A DNA stretch of 64,000 bases, taken from Desulfatibacillum aliphaticivorans DSM 15576. Lineage in GTDB: Bacteria; Desulfobacterota; Desulfobacteria; Desulfobacterales; Desulfatibacillaceae. This document shows positions 34,271 to 41,805 of the stretch, piece by piece; positions within the stretch are counted from its first letter, which is position 1, and the number at the start of each line of letters is the position of its first letter. The stretch lies in contig NZ_AUCT01000008.1 of NCBI RefSeq assembly GCF_000429905.1, positions 62,001 through 126,000 on the forward strand, in the 5' to 3' direction. The notes under the pieces were generated by a model. That model made no database searches. It saw only the letters and a program-made list of their open reading frames with translations, and was not told the DNA's origin. The translations under genes and the position numbers were made by a program.

Positions 34271-34757
34271 TGCTGACGTGATAATTGATCTCCTGTCTTT
34301 AGGGGTTTTTGACAATCTACTTAAACACTGTCAATTGCACCTCTCAACGACAGTGATTGAAGAAGTGCGTTTTTACAAAACCGGAAAAGCCAAGATCCAG
34401 ATAAATTTTAGAACTGACTACGTTAATACCCGCAAGGTTATTGAAGAGTCGGCAACAGTTGACGACTTGAAAGAAATTACTGAACTACTGCCAATGGCAA
34501 TTAAAAGAGGTATCGGACCAGGAGAACTTGAGTCCCTTGCCGTTCTTAATAAAAACAGAAACTTGGTATTTTGCTCCATGGATGGATTAGCCATCAAATC
34601 TCTTCCTTTTTTAGACCTATCGCAAAATGGAATCTCAGTAGAAAAACTTTTACAGAAGTCAGGCATTTCTACAAAAATTCTTAAAGAACCTCATATGGAG
34701 CAGTATTTCCAAACAAAACTAAAGGATGGGCAAGAACTTAAAATCAAGGGTTTTTAA
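34251..34757 (+). CDS. PIN-domain-like protein, possible toxin partner
   Basis: Translation starts at TTG 34251, six bases after GGAG. The 168-aa protein has PIN-like acidic residues: WILDADVIIDLLSLGVFDN near residue 4, VIEEVRFYK near 35, GIGPGELESLAVL near 88 and LVFCSMDGLAIKSLPF near 105, which could build a Mg-dependent RNase site. It overlaps the Xre-ImmA/IrrE gene by 20 bases, so the two are co-translated. By analogy with predicted COG2856/PIN pairs it is probably the toxin or nuclease partner; this is inference. Confidence 0.7.
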   Translation: MKLWILDADVIIDLLSLGVFDNLLKHCQLHLSTTVIEEVRFYKTGKAKIQINFRTDYVNTRKVIEESATVDDLKEITELLPMAIKRGIGPGELESLAVLNKNRNLVFCSMDGLAIKSLPFLDLSQNGISVEKLLQKSGISTKILKEPHMEQYFQTKLKDGQELKIKGF

Positions 34758-34926
34758 CTCATTCACCTCTTCGTTCTCGGTCCTCGCAAGGACGCCCCCT
34801 GCTGACAAATCATATACAAAAAATTGAACTAGAAAATGGAGCATCCGCCTCATGGGGATGAGGTTCGACGGGACGTCGGAACAGAACCTGAGACGTGCTG
34901 ATGTTTCTCTTTCAAGCCGAATTTCC

Positions 34927-34968
34927 TTGACCAATCAGAACGCTTAGTTTATTTTGCGAACAGTGTTC
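34927..34968 (+). promoter_or_regulatory. Promoter with GAACAGTGTTC operator
   Basis: TTGACC (34927-34932) and TATTTT (34950-34955) are 17 bases apart. The palindrome GAAC-AGT-GTTC (34958-34968) lies right after the -10 box, where a repressor would block initiation. It precedes the acyl-CoA ligase gene at 35010, and the arrangement mirrors that at 6488. Confidence 0.55.
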
Positions 34969-35009
34969 TGTTTTATGATCAACTATCATGAGGGAGGAGT
35001 AGAGTTAAT

Positions 35010-36527
35010 ATGCAAACCAATCTTGGACACATTCTGGCCAATAGAGCCTTTTTATCGCCCAGCCTGGAAGCCTGCGTAGGCGCTGACTATCGCTACACAT
35101 ACGCCCAGGAAAACGCCCGGGCCAACCGCTTCGCCTCCGCCTTGAAGGCCAACGATTTCAAAAAGGGAGACCGCATTGCCGTGCTTTGCAAAAACAACGA
35201 GCACATCATCTGCGCCTTGATGGGCGCCGCCAAGATGGGCGTGGTCGCCGCCATCCTGAACTGGCGGCTCACCGCCCCGGAGTTGGAATACATCCTGAAC
35301 AACTGCGGCGCGGACATGCTGATTTACGACGACGCCTTCGCGCCTGTGGTGGACGAGCTCAAAGGAAACATTCCGACCCGCCTTTTTGTGAGCAAATTCG
35401 CAAAGGGGAAGGATCCGGACTTTGAGGATTTCCTGGCCCAAGGATCGGAAGAGGAGCCTTCCATCAAGGCCGGCGGGGACGATCCCTGCGTGATCATGTA
35501 CACCTCGGGCACCACGGGAAAACCCAAGGGCGCCATGATCAGCCACAACAATGCGTTCTGGGCGTCTCTGGGCCTGACCCACACCCTGCCGTGGGCGTAT
35601 AAGGAGCGTTATCTGCTCGTGGCGCCGCTCTTCCATATCGGCGGGCTATCGCCGGTGTTCGCCAACATTCACAAAGGCCTTACCACGGTCTTTATGCCGG
35701 ATTTCGACCCGGTCGGCATGTACAGGACCATCCAGGACGAACGCATCAATTTTATGATGACCGTGCCTTTGATGCTCATGGCCATGGCCATGGTTCCACC
35801 GGATGTGGTGGAGAAGTTCGACCTTTCCAGCCTGAATTTCTTTGTATGCGGCGCTTCGCCCGTGCCGCCCTCTTTGATTCATCTATATAATGAAAAAGGC
35901 TTCAAAATCGCCCAGGTTTACGGCGCCACGGAATACACCGGCGCCATCACCTTCTGGACTCACGAAATCGGCATGGACAAATGCGCTTCGGCCGGAAAGC
36001 CGGTTTTCCACGGCCAGGTCAAGGTCTGCAAGCCGGGGAGCGACGAGGAAGTCCCGGCCGGCGAAGTGGGCGAACTATGTTTATTCGGCCCCCAGGTGTT
36101 CTTGGGGTACTGGAACAACCCTAAGGCCAGCGAAGAGGCTTTGACGGGCGGGTGCTATCGCTCGGGCGATTTGGGAAGGATCGACGAAGACGGTTGCGTG
36201 TATGTGATCGATCGCTTGAAGGACATGATCATCAGCGGCGGCGAGAACATTTACCCGGCGGAAATAGAACAGGTCCTGCAATCTCATCCGGCGGTGGCCG
36301 AGGCCGCGGTTACGGGAAGGCCTGACGAAAAATGGGGCGAAATTCCCGTGGCCCACGTGGCCGTCCGTCCCGGCGAAACCATAACGGAAGAGGACATCCT
36401 CCAGGTCTGCCGCGACAATCTGGCTGGCTTCAAGCGAGTCAAGGAAGTGCATTTTGTGGAGGCGCTGCCCAAGAACTCCACTGGCAAAATACTGAAAACC
36501 GTTTTAAGAGAAGAATTGGCCAAGTAG
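35010..36527 (+). CDS. AMP-dependent acyl-CoA synthetase/ligase
   Basis: The 505-aa enzyme activates a carboxylic acid via an acyl-adenylate to the CoA thioester. It has the P-loop IMYTSGTTGKPKGAMISH near residue 167, the ATEYTG region near 310, the SGDLGRIDEDG hinge and ISGGENIYPAEIEQVL near 400, and the C-terminal catalytic lysine in PKNSTGKILKTVL. The sequence does not reveal chain length; medium or long fatty acids or aromatic acids are all possible. It forms a cluster with the acyl-CoA dehydrogenase and the TetR regulator that follow. Confidence 0.9.
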   Translation: MQTNLGHILANRAFLSPSLEACVGADYRYTYAQENARANRFASALKANDFKKGDRIAVLCKNNEHIICALMGAAKMGVVAAILNWRLTAPELEYILNNCGADMLIYDDAFAPVVDELKGNIPTRLFVSKFAKGKDPDFEDFLAQGSEEEPSIKAGGDDPCVIMYTSGTTGKPKGAMISHNNAFWASLGLTHTLPWAYKERYLLVAPLFHIGGLSPVFANIHKGLTTVFMPDFDPVGMYRTIQDERINFMMTVPLMLMAMAMVPPDVVEKFDLSSLNFFVCGASPVPPSLIHLYNEKGFKIAQVYGATEYTGAITFWTHEIGMDKCASAGKPVFHGQVKVCKPGSDEEVPAGEVGELCLFGPQVFLGYWNNPKASEEALTGGCYRSGDLGRIDEDGCVYVIDRLKDMIISGGENIYPAEIEQVLQSHPAVAEAAVTGRPDEKWGEIPVAHVAVRPGETITEEDILQVCRDNLAGFKRVKEVHFVEALPKNSTGKILKTVLREELAK

Positions 36528-36537
36528 TCCGGGTCAT

Positions 36538-36567
36538 GGGGGCGCGGCCTTGAAAAGCGCCCCCTTT
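36538..36567 (+). terminator. Hairpin between ligase and dehydrogenase genes
   Basis: A perfect 8-bp stem GGGGGCGC (36538-36545) with GCGCCCCC (36557-36564) followed by TTT lies 11 bases past the ligase stop. It may attenuate expression of the dehydrogenase gene. Confidence 0.5.
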
Positions 36568-36608
36568 CCAAACTCCACACCCAAAATTCATGCGAAAGGA
36601 GTACGACC

Positions 36609-38204
36609 ATGAGCTTGCCGGATCGCAACAACCCATACAGCTTTAACGCTTTTTTAGATTGGCGCGAAAACGTGGACTATTACGCCGACGACCCCTTCGC
36701 TCAAAAAGTCGTCCGGACTTTTTGCGGCGACATGACCGACGAGGTGGACGCCGCAGCCAGGGAGACCTCCAAAAAGGCCTCGTTCAAATGGCGCAAGCTT
36801 TCCGAGGCGTTGGCCTGGCCGGAAAAGCGGCCTTATATGAAGCATTACGACGGGCACAGAAACCGGATTGACCGGATCGAACGCCCCATGGAAACCCAGA
36901 TTGTGGAAAAGGAGGTTTTCGGCGAAGCCTTGTTCTCCAAGAACACCCATCCCTGGGTCAAGCTGATCAAGATGTTCCTCATGTACCAAAACGGCGAGTA
37001 TTGCGTTTCGTGTCCTTTGACCTGCACCGAGGGGTTGGTGGCGGTCATCGAGCCTTTCGCCGACACTCCGGAACTGAAAGCCATCCTCAATCATTGCAAG
37101 GAAGGCGTGGACGGCGAATTCGCCATTGGCGCCCAGTATCTTTCGGAAATCCAGGGCGGCTCCGACGTGCCTTCCAACCTGGTGGAGGCGGTGGAGGAAG
37201 ACGGCGTCTGGAAACTATACGGGACCAAGTTTTTCTGCTCGGCGGCTCACGCGGATTACGCCATGGTCACGGCCAAGCCCAAGGGGTCGGAAAAGGTCGG
37301 CCTGTTCGTCATGCCGTCCTGGCTGCCAGGCGACAAGGAAAAGGAACGCCGCAACAGCTTCACCATCGATCGCATCAAGTGGAAAATGGGCACCAGCGAA
37401 CTGCCCACGGCGGAGCTCACATTGAACGGCGCCGTGGCCTACCAGGTGGGGCCGTTGGATCGGGGCCTGGCTAACATGGTGGGTGTGGTGCTGACCTACT
37501 CCCGTCTGACGGTGGGCCTTTCCGGCGCGTCCTCCATGATCCGGGTATGGCGCGAGGCCGCAAAATACTGCGAGTTCCGCGAAGCTTTCGGCGTGAACAT
37601 CAACTTCTTCCCCATGGTTATGGGCCAGCTGGCGGACATGGAAAAAACAGCCAAAAGGACCCTGGCCGGCGCCTTCCGCCTGTACAAGGAAGTGCTGGAC
37701 CTGCCCGGCGGCTTTTTGGGGGCGTCCAAGGACGAAGACGACGCCATGAAGAAAAAGCGCTTTATGGTGCGCGAGTTGGTCATGCTGCAAAAAATCTGCA
37801 CCAGCTGGGACTGCCCGGACGTTGTGCGCGCGGCCATGAGCATGTTCGGCGGCCACGGCGTGATGGAGGATTTTTCCGCCCTGCCCAGGCTGTACCGCGA
37901 CGCCGCAGTGAACGAGTTGTGGGAAGGCCCCCGGAACGTGCTTTTGACCCAAATGCACAGGGACCTGCAAAAGGCGGCGGCGTGGCTCCCGCCCCGGGAA
38001 CTGGTGGGAAATATCCTTGCGGGCAGGGACGAAGGTCTGATAAAAGAGTTCCAGGATGAAATAGAACAAATTTTTAAGCATCCCAACCTGTTTGAAATGA
38101 GTCCTGAAACCATTGCCGTATGCAAGCAATGGGACAGCTTCTGCCACAGGCTGTATCACGCCTACCAGGATCAAGCGCTTGAAATGGTGGAAAGCCGGGA
38201 CTGA
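36609..38204 (+). CDS. Acyl-CoA dehydrogenase (AidB/long-form type)
   Basis: The 531-aa flavoenzyme would oxidise an acyl-CoA to the 2,3-enoyl-CoA. It has the FAD/acyl-CoA features ALAWPEKRPYMKHYDGHRNR near residue 60, GAQYLSEIQGGSDVPSNLVE near 180 (typical of the family), CGAAHADY-like KFFCSAAHADYAMVTAKPKG near 215, and VVLTYSRLTVGLSGASSM near 300. It is about 140 residues longer than ordinary acyl-CoA dehydrogenases, as in AidB and the long forms of sulfate reducers. It follows the acyl-CoA ligase and precedes a TetR gene, so it belongs to an acid-degradation operon. Confidence 0.85.
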   Translation: MSLPDRNNPYSFNAFLDWRENVDYYADDPFAQKVVRTFCGDMTDEVDAAARETSKKASFKWRKLSEALAWPEKRPYMKHYDGHRNRIDRIERPMETQIVEKEVFGEALFSKNTHPWVKLIKMFLMYQNGEYCVSCPLTCTEGLVAVIEPFADTPELKAILNHCKEGVDGEFAIGAQYLSEIQGGSDVPSNLVEAVEEDGVWKLYGTKFFCSAAHADYAMVTAKPKGSEKVGLFVMPSWLPGDKEKERRNSFTIDRIKWKMGTSELPTAELTLNGAVAYQVGPLDRGLANMVGVVLTYSRLTVGLSGASSMIRVWREAAKYCEFREAFGVNINFFPMVMGQLADMEKTAKRTLAGAFRLYKEVLDLPGGFLGASKDEDDAMKKKRFMVRELVMLQKICTSWDCPDVVRAAMSMFGGHGVMEDFSALPRLYRDAAVNELWEGPRNVLLTQMHRDLQKAAAWLPPRELVGNILAGRDEGLIKEFQDEIEQIFKHPNLFEMSPETIAVCKQWDSFCHRLYHAYQDQALEMVESRD

Positions 38205-38231
38205 TTAATCCGGCCTATTTTTAGTGAATCG

Positions 38232-38274
38232 CCCCGGGGGACGCTCTGCTTTGCGGAAAATCCCCCGGTTTTTT
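38232..38274 (+). terminator. Rho-independent terminator before tetR
   Basis: CCGGGGGA (38234-38241) and TCCCCCGG (38261-38268) form a perfect 8-bp stem, followed by six T residues. It ends the ligase-dehydrogenase transcript 34 bases before the TetR gene start. Confidence 0.85.
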
Positions 38275-38307
38275 CACAGGGCGGCAAAACAAAGGATTTG
38301 GTCAACC

Positions 38308-38937
38308 ATGCCTAAGCAGCACGCAACATTCGCCAGCCTCAAGGAGGAAGAACGCAAAGCCCGCCAGCGCGTAATCGTGGACGCCGCGGAAAGGGTGTTC
38401 GGAAAAAAGCCTTTCGAGCAGGTGAGCATGCGTGAAATCGCCCAGGAGGCGGGCATAGCGGCTTCGTCCATTTATCGGTATTTTCCGGACCAGCAAAGCC
38501 TGTTTGTAGAAGCTTTTGTGCAAGGGACGAAGGAAATCATCCATCGGGTGGATCAACGCATCGCCAACGGAAAGGTTTCCACCTTATCCGACTTTGTGCT
38601 TATTTACATTGATTTTCTCATCGAGCATGACCATCATTTTCGCATGATGACCAACTTTATGATGGGCGGCCAGTTATCCGGCCCTTTGCTGGAAAAACTC
38701 AACCAGGCGGCCCGATCCATCCTGGAGCAATTCGACCGGATTATCGACGGCAACGCCAAGCCTGAACAACTCAGACTCCACTCCCACGCCTTGTTCGCCG
38801 CATTAAACGGCATCCTCATATCCTTCCGCAACTATCCCGGCCGCGACCCGGACGACGTACGTCGCCACATGGAGAAGCTGGCCAAACTGGCGGCTTCCAT
38901 GTGCGAAAGCCACCTAAAGGCGAATTCCGCCGAATAG
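38308..38937 (+). CDS. TetR-family transcriptional regulator
   Basis: The 209-aa regulator has a TetR N-terminal DNA-binding domain: ARQRVIVDAAERVF, then VSMREIAQEAGIAASSIYRYFPDQQSLFVEAF (helix-turn-helix, about residues 20-60). The rest is a helical ligand-binding domain. Its position at the end of the ligase-dehydrogenase cluster suggests it senses an acyl-CoA or acid and represses these genes. A separating terminator implies its own promoter. The palindromes at 34958, 6488 and 50718 are candidates for its site. Confidence 0.85.
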   Translation: MPKQHATFASLKEEERKARQRVIVDAAERVFGKKPFEQVSMREIAQEAGIAASSIYRYFPDQQSLFVEAFVQGTKEIIHRVDQRIANGKVSTLSDFVLIYIDFLIEHDHHFRMMTNFMMGGQLSGPLLEKLNQAARSILEQFDRIIDGNAKPEQLRLHSHALFAALNGILISFRNYPGRDPDDVRRHMEKLAKLAASMCESHLKANSAE

Positions 38938-38951
38938 CATCCTGTAAAAAA

Positions 38952-39524
38952 CTAACGGCGCGCCCAGATATCGTACAGATCCATAAGGGCCAGACGCAGG
39001 TTGCCGTTGCGGGCGTGAAAAAGCCGGAAAGAATGCTCCGGCTCCAAAGGGGAGTCCTCAGGCAAAAGGCGGTTTGCCAGAATGTGAAGCAGTTCCGGGG
39101 TGGCGGCTGTTTTCAACAGGGTGGGCAAGAGGCCGGGGGAATGGGAGGACACAACCAGAATTCCGGCTTTTCGGGTTTTAAAAACAAAGGAAATCCATCC
39201 CAGCCGCGACAATTGCTCGGCGCCGTCCAGCAAAATGGCGCTTTGAAGGTCAAGGCCTGAGCATATTTGCCGGACTTCCTCCTTTTCCGGCCGTTTGCGC
39301 TCCTGGTTCAGGCGCAATAAATGAACAGTATATCCATCCATGGAAAGCCGGCGCTTTAGCTCTTCCAGGAAGGTGGTCTTGCCCGTGCCTTTGGGGCCGA
39401 CTACGGCGCCGCGGCCGCTTTGATTTTTCAAGCCGCCCATAATCCTTTCCCAGTCCGTGCCAATAGGGATGTACGGCAGGGAGTCCATGTAGCGGCTGGC
39501 AAAGGGGTTGTCGTGGGCTTTCAT
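38952..39524 (-). CDS. Small P-loop ATPase
   Basis: I chose the ATG at 39524 (MKAHDNPFASRYMDSLPYIP). The 190-aa protein has Walker A GAVVGPKGTGKTTFLEEL near residue 38, Walker B SAILLDGAEQLS near 98, and a C-terminal ARNGNLRLALMDLYDIWARR. It looks like a minimal AAA-type ATPase without the oligomerisation lid of larger relatives. It is the last gene of the minus-strand block of DUF3592-type and arrestin-like genes, so it may energise that system. Its role is unknown. Confidence 0.75.
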   Translation of the reverse strand: MKAHDNPFASRYMDSLPYIPIGTDWERIMGGLKNQSGRGAVVGPKGTGKTTFLEELKRRLSMDGYTVHLLRLNQERKRPEKEEVRQICSGLDLQSAILLDGAEQLSRLGWISFVFKTRKAGILVVSSHSPGLLPTLLKTAATPELLHILANRLLPEDSPLEPEHSFRLFHARNGNLRLALMDLYDIWARR

Positions 39525-39534
39525 TGATTCGGCC

Positions 39535-39891
39535 TTAAAGGACGATTTCCTTGTCAAAGGGGCTTAAAACGAATTCCTTGGTGCAGACCTCTTTCACGCC
39601 CTTGATGTCCAGTTCCACCCCCCAACGGAGGGTGATGAGGGTTCCCGAAAAACTGTAAGGCGCAATGGGCAGTTTAAACTTAAAGGATCGGTTATCCTGC
39701 TGCATGGGTTTGTCAAAGACTTGTTGATCCTCCACCTGGCTGTCTTCCGTTCCCTTGCCCATGGTGTACCAGAACAAACGCACCCGGGCCGCCTTGGGCC
39801 TCTTATCCAGATACCATGAAACTTGCCCTGTTATGGTTTCGCCGGGCTTGAAGATTGTTCCGCCTTCCAACTGCACGTTCATCATAGTCAT
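39535..39891 (-). CDS. Arrestin-like beta-sandwich protein
   Basis: AAGGGA lies seven bases before the ATG at 39891. The 118-aa product (LEGGTIFKPGETITGQVSWYL, then ARVRLFWYTMGKGTEDSQVV-like, then FKLPIAPYSFSGTLITLRWGVELD) is an all-beta domain resembling arrestin/Vps26-like folds. The same sequence pattern (gGD.V...W...G...R) appears at the C-terminus of the three DUF3592-type membrane proteins next to it. It is 10-15 bases from its neighbours, so all are one operon. Its role is unknown, but it could be a soluble partner of those domains. Confidence 0.6.
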   Translation of the reverse strand: MTMMNVQLEGGTIFKPGETITGQVSWYLDKRPKAARVRLFWYTMGKGTEDSQVEDQQVFDKPMQQDNRSFKFKLPIAPYSFSGTLITLRWGVELDIKGVKEVCTKEFVLSPFDKEIVL

Positions 39892-39905
39892 AGTGAGGTC
39901 CCTTG

Positions 39906-41606
39906 TTAAAAACGCCCCTCCTGCAGGGGATGGATGCTTATTGTGTAATCGTTTTTGGTGTCAGGCCATTTGGGGATGTCGCAATGGGCCTTCAGCACCC
40001 ACATGATTTCGTTGTTGCTGCTTTTGAAGGTGTGCATGGATTCACCGGGAATTGCAATGCGCCCCTGCCCCCTTTGCATAAAAGCGGAGTTGGTCTGCTC
40101 CGTAATTTCCACCTGATAAAAATTATGGGTGTCGGTTATGGTGTCCGTACCCCGCCTGTACGAGGCGGCTTCCGTCCCGGTCAGCGTCAACGTGAACCGG
40201 CTGATTCTGTTTGCGCTGCCTTTGAACTCCCAATTGAAGGACACCTCGTCCCCTATGCAGATAAAGTCGGAAAACAGGGTGATTGTCAGCTTGGGATTAA
40301 ACGCGGCCAGAACGGCGTGAAAAAAACCGAAGATAATGGCGATCCCTATGAGGACGAAAATCGATATGAAAATCGTGAACCCTATGGATCCGTTCCCGGT
40401 CATCCAGCCTTTGACGCATTGAAATACGGCGATCCCGACAATGCCGTTCCAGAAGACGGCGGCGAAAAGCGACCCGAAAACTTTGAACCAGGGCGAATAC
40501 TTGGGTTTCAGGATGGTCATCCCGCCGCCGGTTACACCAGCGTTCTCGCCCTTGAAAGACTCTGAAAAACCGGCTGTTTGGGGGCGCTTTCGGCTTCGGG
40601 TATACGAGGGCCGCTTATCCTTCGCTCCGAACAGGGAGTATAGAATCCCGACGCCGCCCACAATCATAAAAATAAGCGGAAGAATGGCAAACCAGGCCAT
40701 GCCCCCCAGGGACTTGTTCAGCACGGCTTCGGAAGGATCGTCCGGGTTGACGTAGCATACGGCCTGGGATCCCGCCGGGTAGCGTCTGACAATTTCCTTT
40801 TTGCCCGAATACCCGCTGGAAGACCCGGTCATGAAGCTGTATTGGCTGGAGCGATAGGCCCGGCCGTTTGCTTTGTAGGAATACAGGATGTCCACGCTGT
40901 AGGTGTCGCCGTCGTCGCCGTCATGGGTTTGCACCCGGCTGGACAGGATGGTGCAATCGGTTCGTTGCCAATCGCCGGAGGTGAGGGAGTTTATCCAGGG
41001 AGATAAAAAGAAAAAATAGCCTATCAGGCTACCCGCCAGAAAGAAGATGCTGAAAAAAGCAGCCCCTCCAAGGCGGCCTTTCCAGGAGGAGCCCCCGTCC
41101 GCCTTGGAGCGCACCTGCCGCTCTGGCTTGGAGGAACTCGTCCATCCGCCAATGAATACGGCTGCCCCAATGACGATGAATATCATGGGTAAGAATACGG
41201 CAAAACCCATGGCCAGGCTGGAGAACTCCAAAATGGACTGGCCCGGCATTTTGGGATTGACGTAGCAATAGGCCTCCCCGCCAAGGGCGTATTGCCTGGC
41301 TTTGGCGTCCGCCTCGCCCACCTTGGAAAACACATTGTCGTCTTTCAGGTTCAGCTTGTGCGAAGTCCGTTCCCTGCCGTTGAAACTGTATTGGTAGCCC
41401 ACCCGAAACCGGTAGCCGTCATTAACCACGTCCACCTGGCTTTCCATGATCACACAGGGAGTTTTTGCCCAGCTTCGGGTCTGGTAATTGTCCCAGACGT
41501 CCGTGAGGATCATGTAGGCGAAAAAGCCTCCTGCCGCCATGAAAACCAGTCCGAACAGGCTCATGAACAAGCGTTGAGTGATGCCGGTTTTTCCGTCAAC
41601 AGTCAT
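39906..41606 (-). CDS. DUF3592-type membrane protein, copy C
   Basis: The 566-aa protein has two DUF3592-like extracytoplasmic domains, each bounded by membrane helices. The first is TPCVIMESQVDVVNDGYRFR... to GGEAYCYVNPKMPGQSIL and the second DCTILSSRVQTHDGDDGDTY... to QAVCYVNPDDPSEAVLN, both ending in the motif C-Y-V-N-P. The final 150 residues (LTITLFSDFICIGDEVSFNW ... IPGESMHTFKSSNNEIMWVL) are arrestin-like and resemble the adjacent 118-aa protein. It is one of three tandem diverged copies (here about 30-40% similar by eye). The gap of 199 bases upstream holds a hairpin (GATTCCGG/CCGGAATC at 41705-41730). Confidence 0.75.
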   Translation of the reverse strand: MTVDGKTGITQRLFMSLFGLVFMAAGGFFAYMILTDVWDNYQTRSWAKTPCVIMESQVDVVNDGYRFRVGYQYSFNGRERTSHKLNLKDDNVFSKVGEADAKARQYALGGEAYCYVNPKMPGQSILEFSSLAMGFAVFLPMIFIVIGAAVFIGGWTSSSKPERQVRSKADGGSSWKGRLGGAAFFSIFFLAGSLIGYFFFLSPWINSLTSGDWQRTDCTILSSRVQTHDGDDGDTYSVDILYSYKANGRAYRSSQYSFMTGSSSGYSGKKEIVRRYPAGSQAVCYVNPDDPSEAVLNKSLGGMAWFAILPLIFMIVGGVGILYSLFGAKDKRPSYTRSRKRPQTAGFSESFKGENAGVTGGGMTILKPKYSPWFKVFGSLFAAVFWNGIVGIAVFQCVKGWMTGNGSIGFTIFISIFVLIGIAIIFGFFHAVLAAFNPKLTITLFSDFICIGDEVSFNWEFKGSANRISRFTLTLTGTEAASYRRGTDTITDTHNFYQVEITEQTNSAFMQRGQGRIAIPGESMHTFKSSNNEIMWVLKAHCDIPKWPDTKNDYTISIHPLQEGRF

Positions 41607-41704
41607 AGTTTTTTATTCCTTGGAAATTGTGAAGTGGGGGATTCCTGGCAAATCCCTTTTTCCCCTATACCACACACCCTTTTGGATCGTAAACCACAGC
41701 ACTC

Positions 41705-41730
41705 TGATTCCGGCATGCTTAACCGGAATC
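41705..41730. repeat. 8-bp inverted repeat between DUF3592 copies
   Basis: GATTCCGG (41705-41712) and CCGGAATC (41723-41730) are perfect inverted repeats in the 199-base gap between two copies of the DUF3592-type gene. It may be a hairpin or operator acting on the downstream copy. Confidence 0.45.
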
Positions 41731-41805
41731 TCATGAATGACGCATCTTTTGAGGAAAACATTTTTTGTTGCTTATCCAGAGGGCGCCTTGGCATCAAGCG
41801 GCGTC

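Noticed and set aside
34719..34934. Minus-strand frame of 71 codons after the PIN gene
   Set aside because: It is antisense to the PIN gene end and to the ligase promoter, with no start signal.
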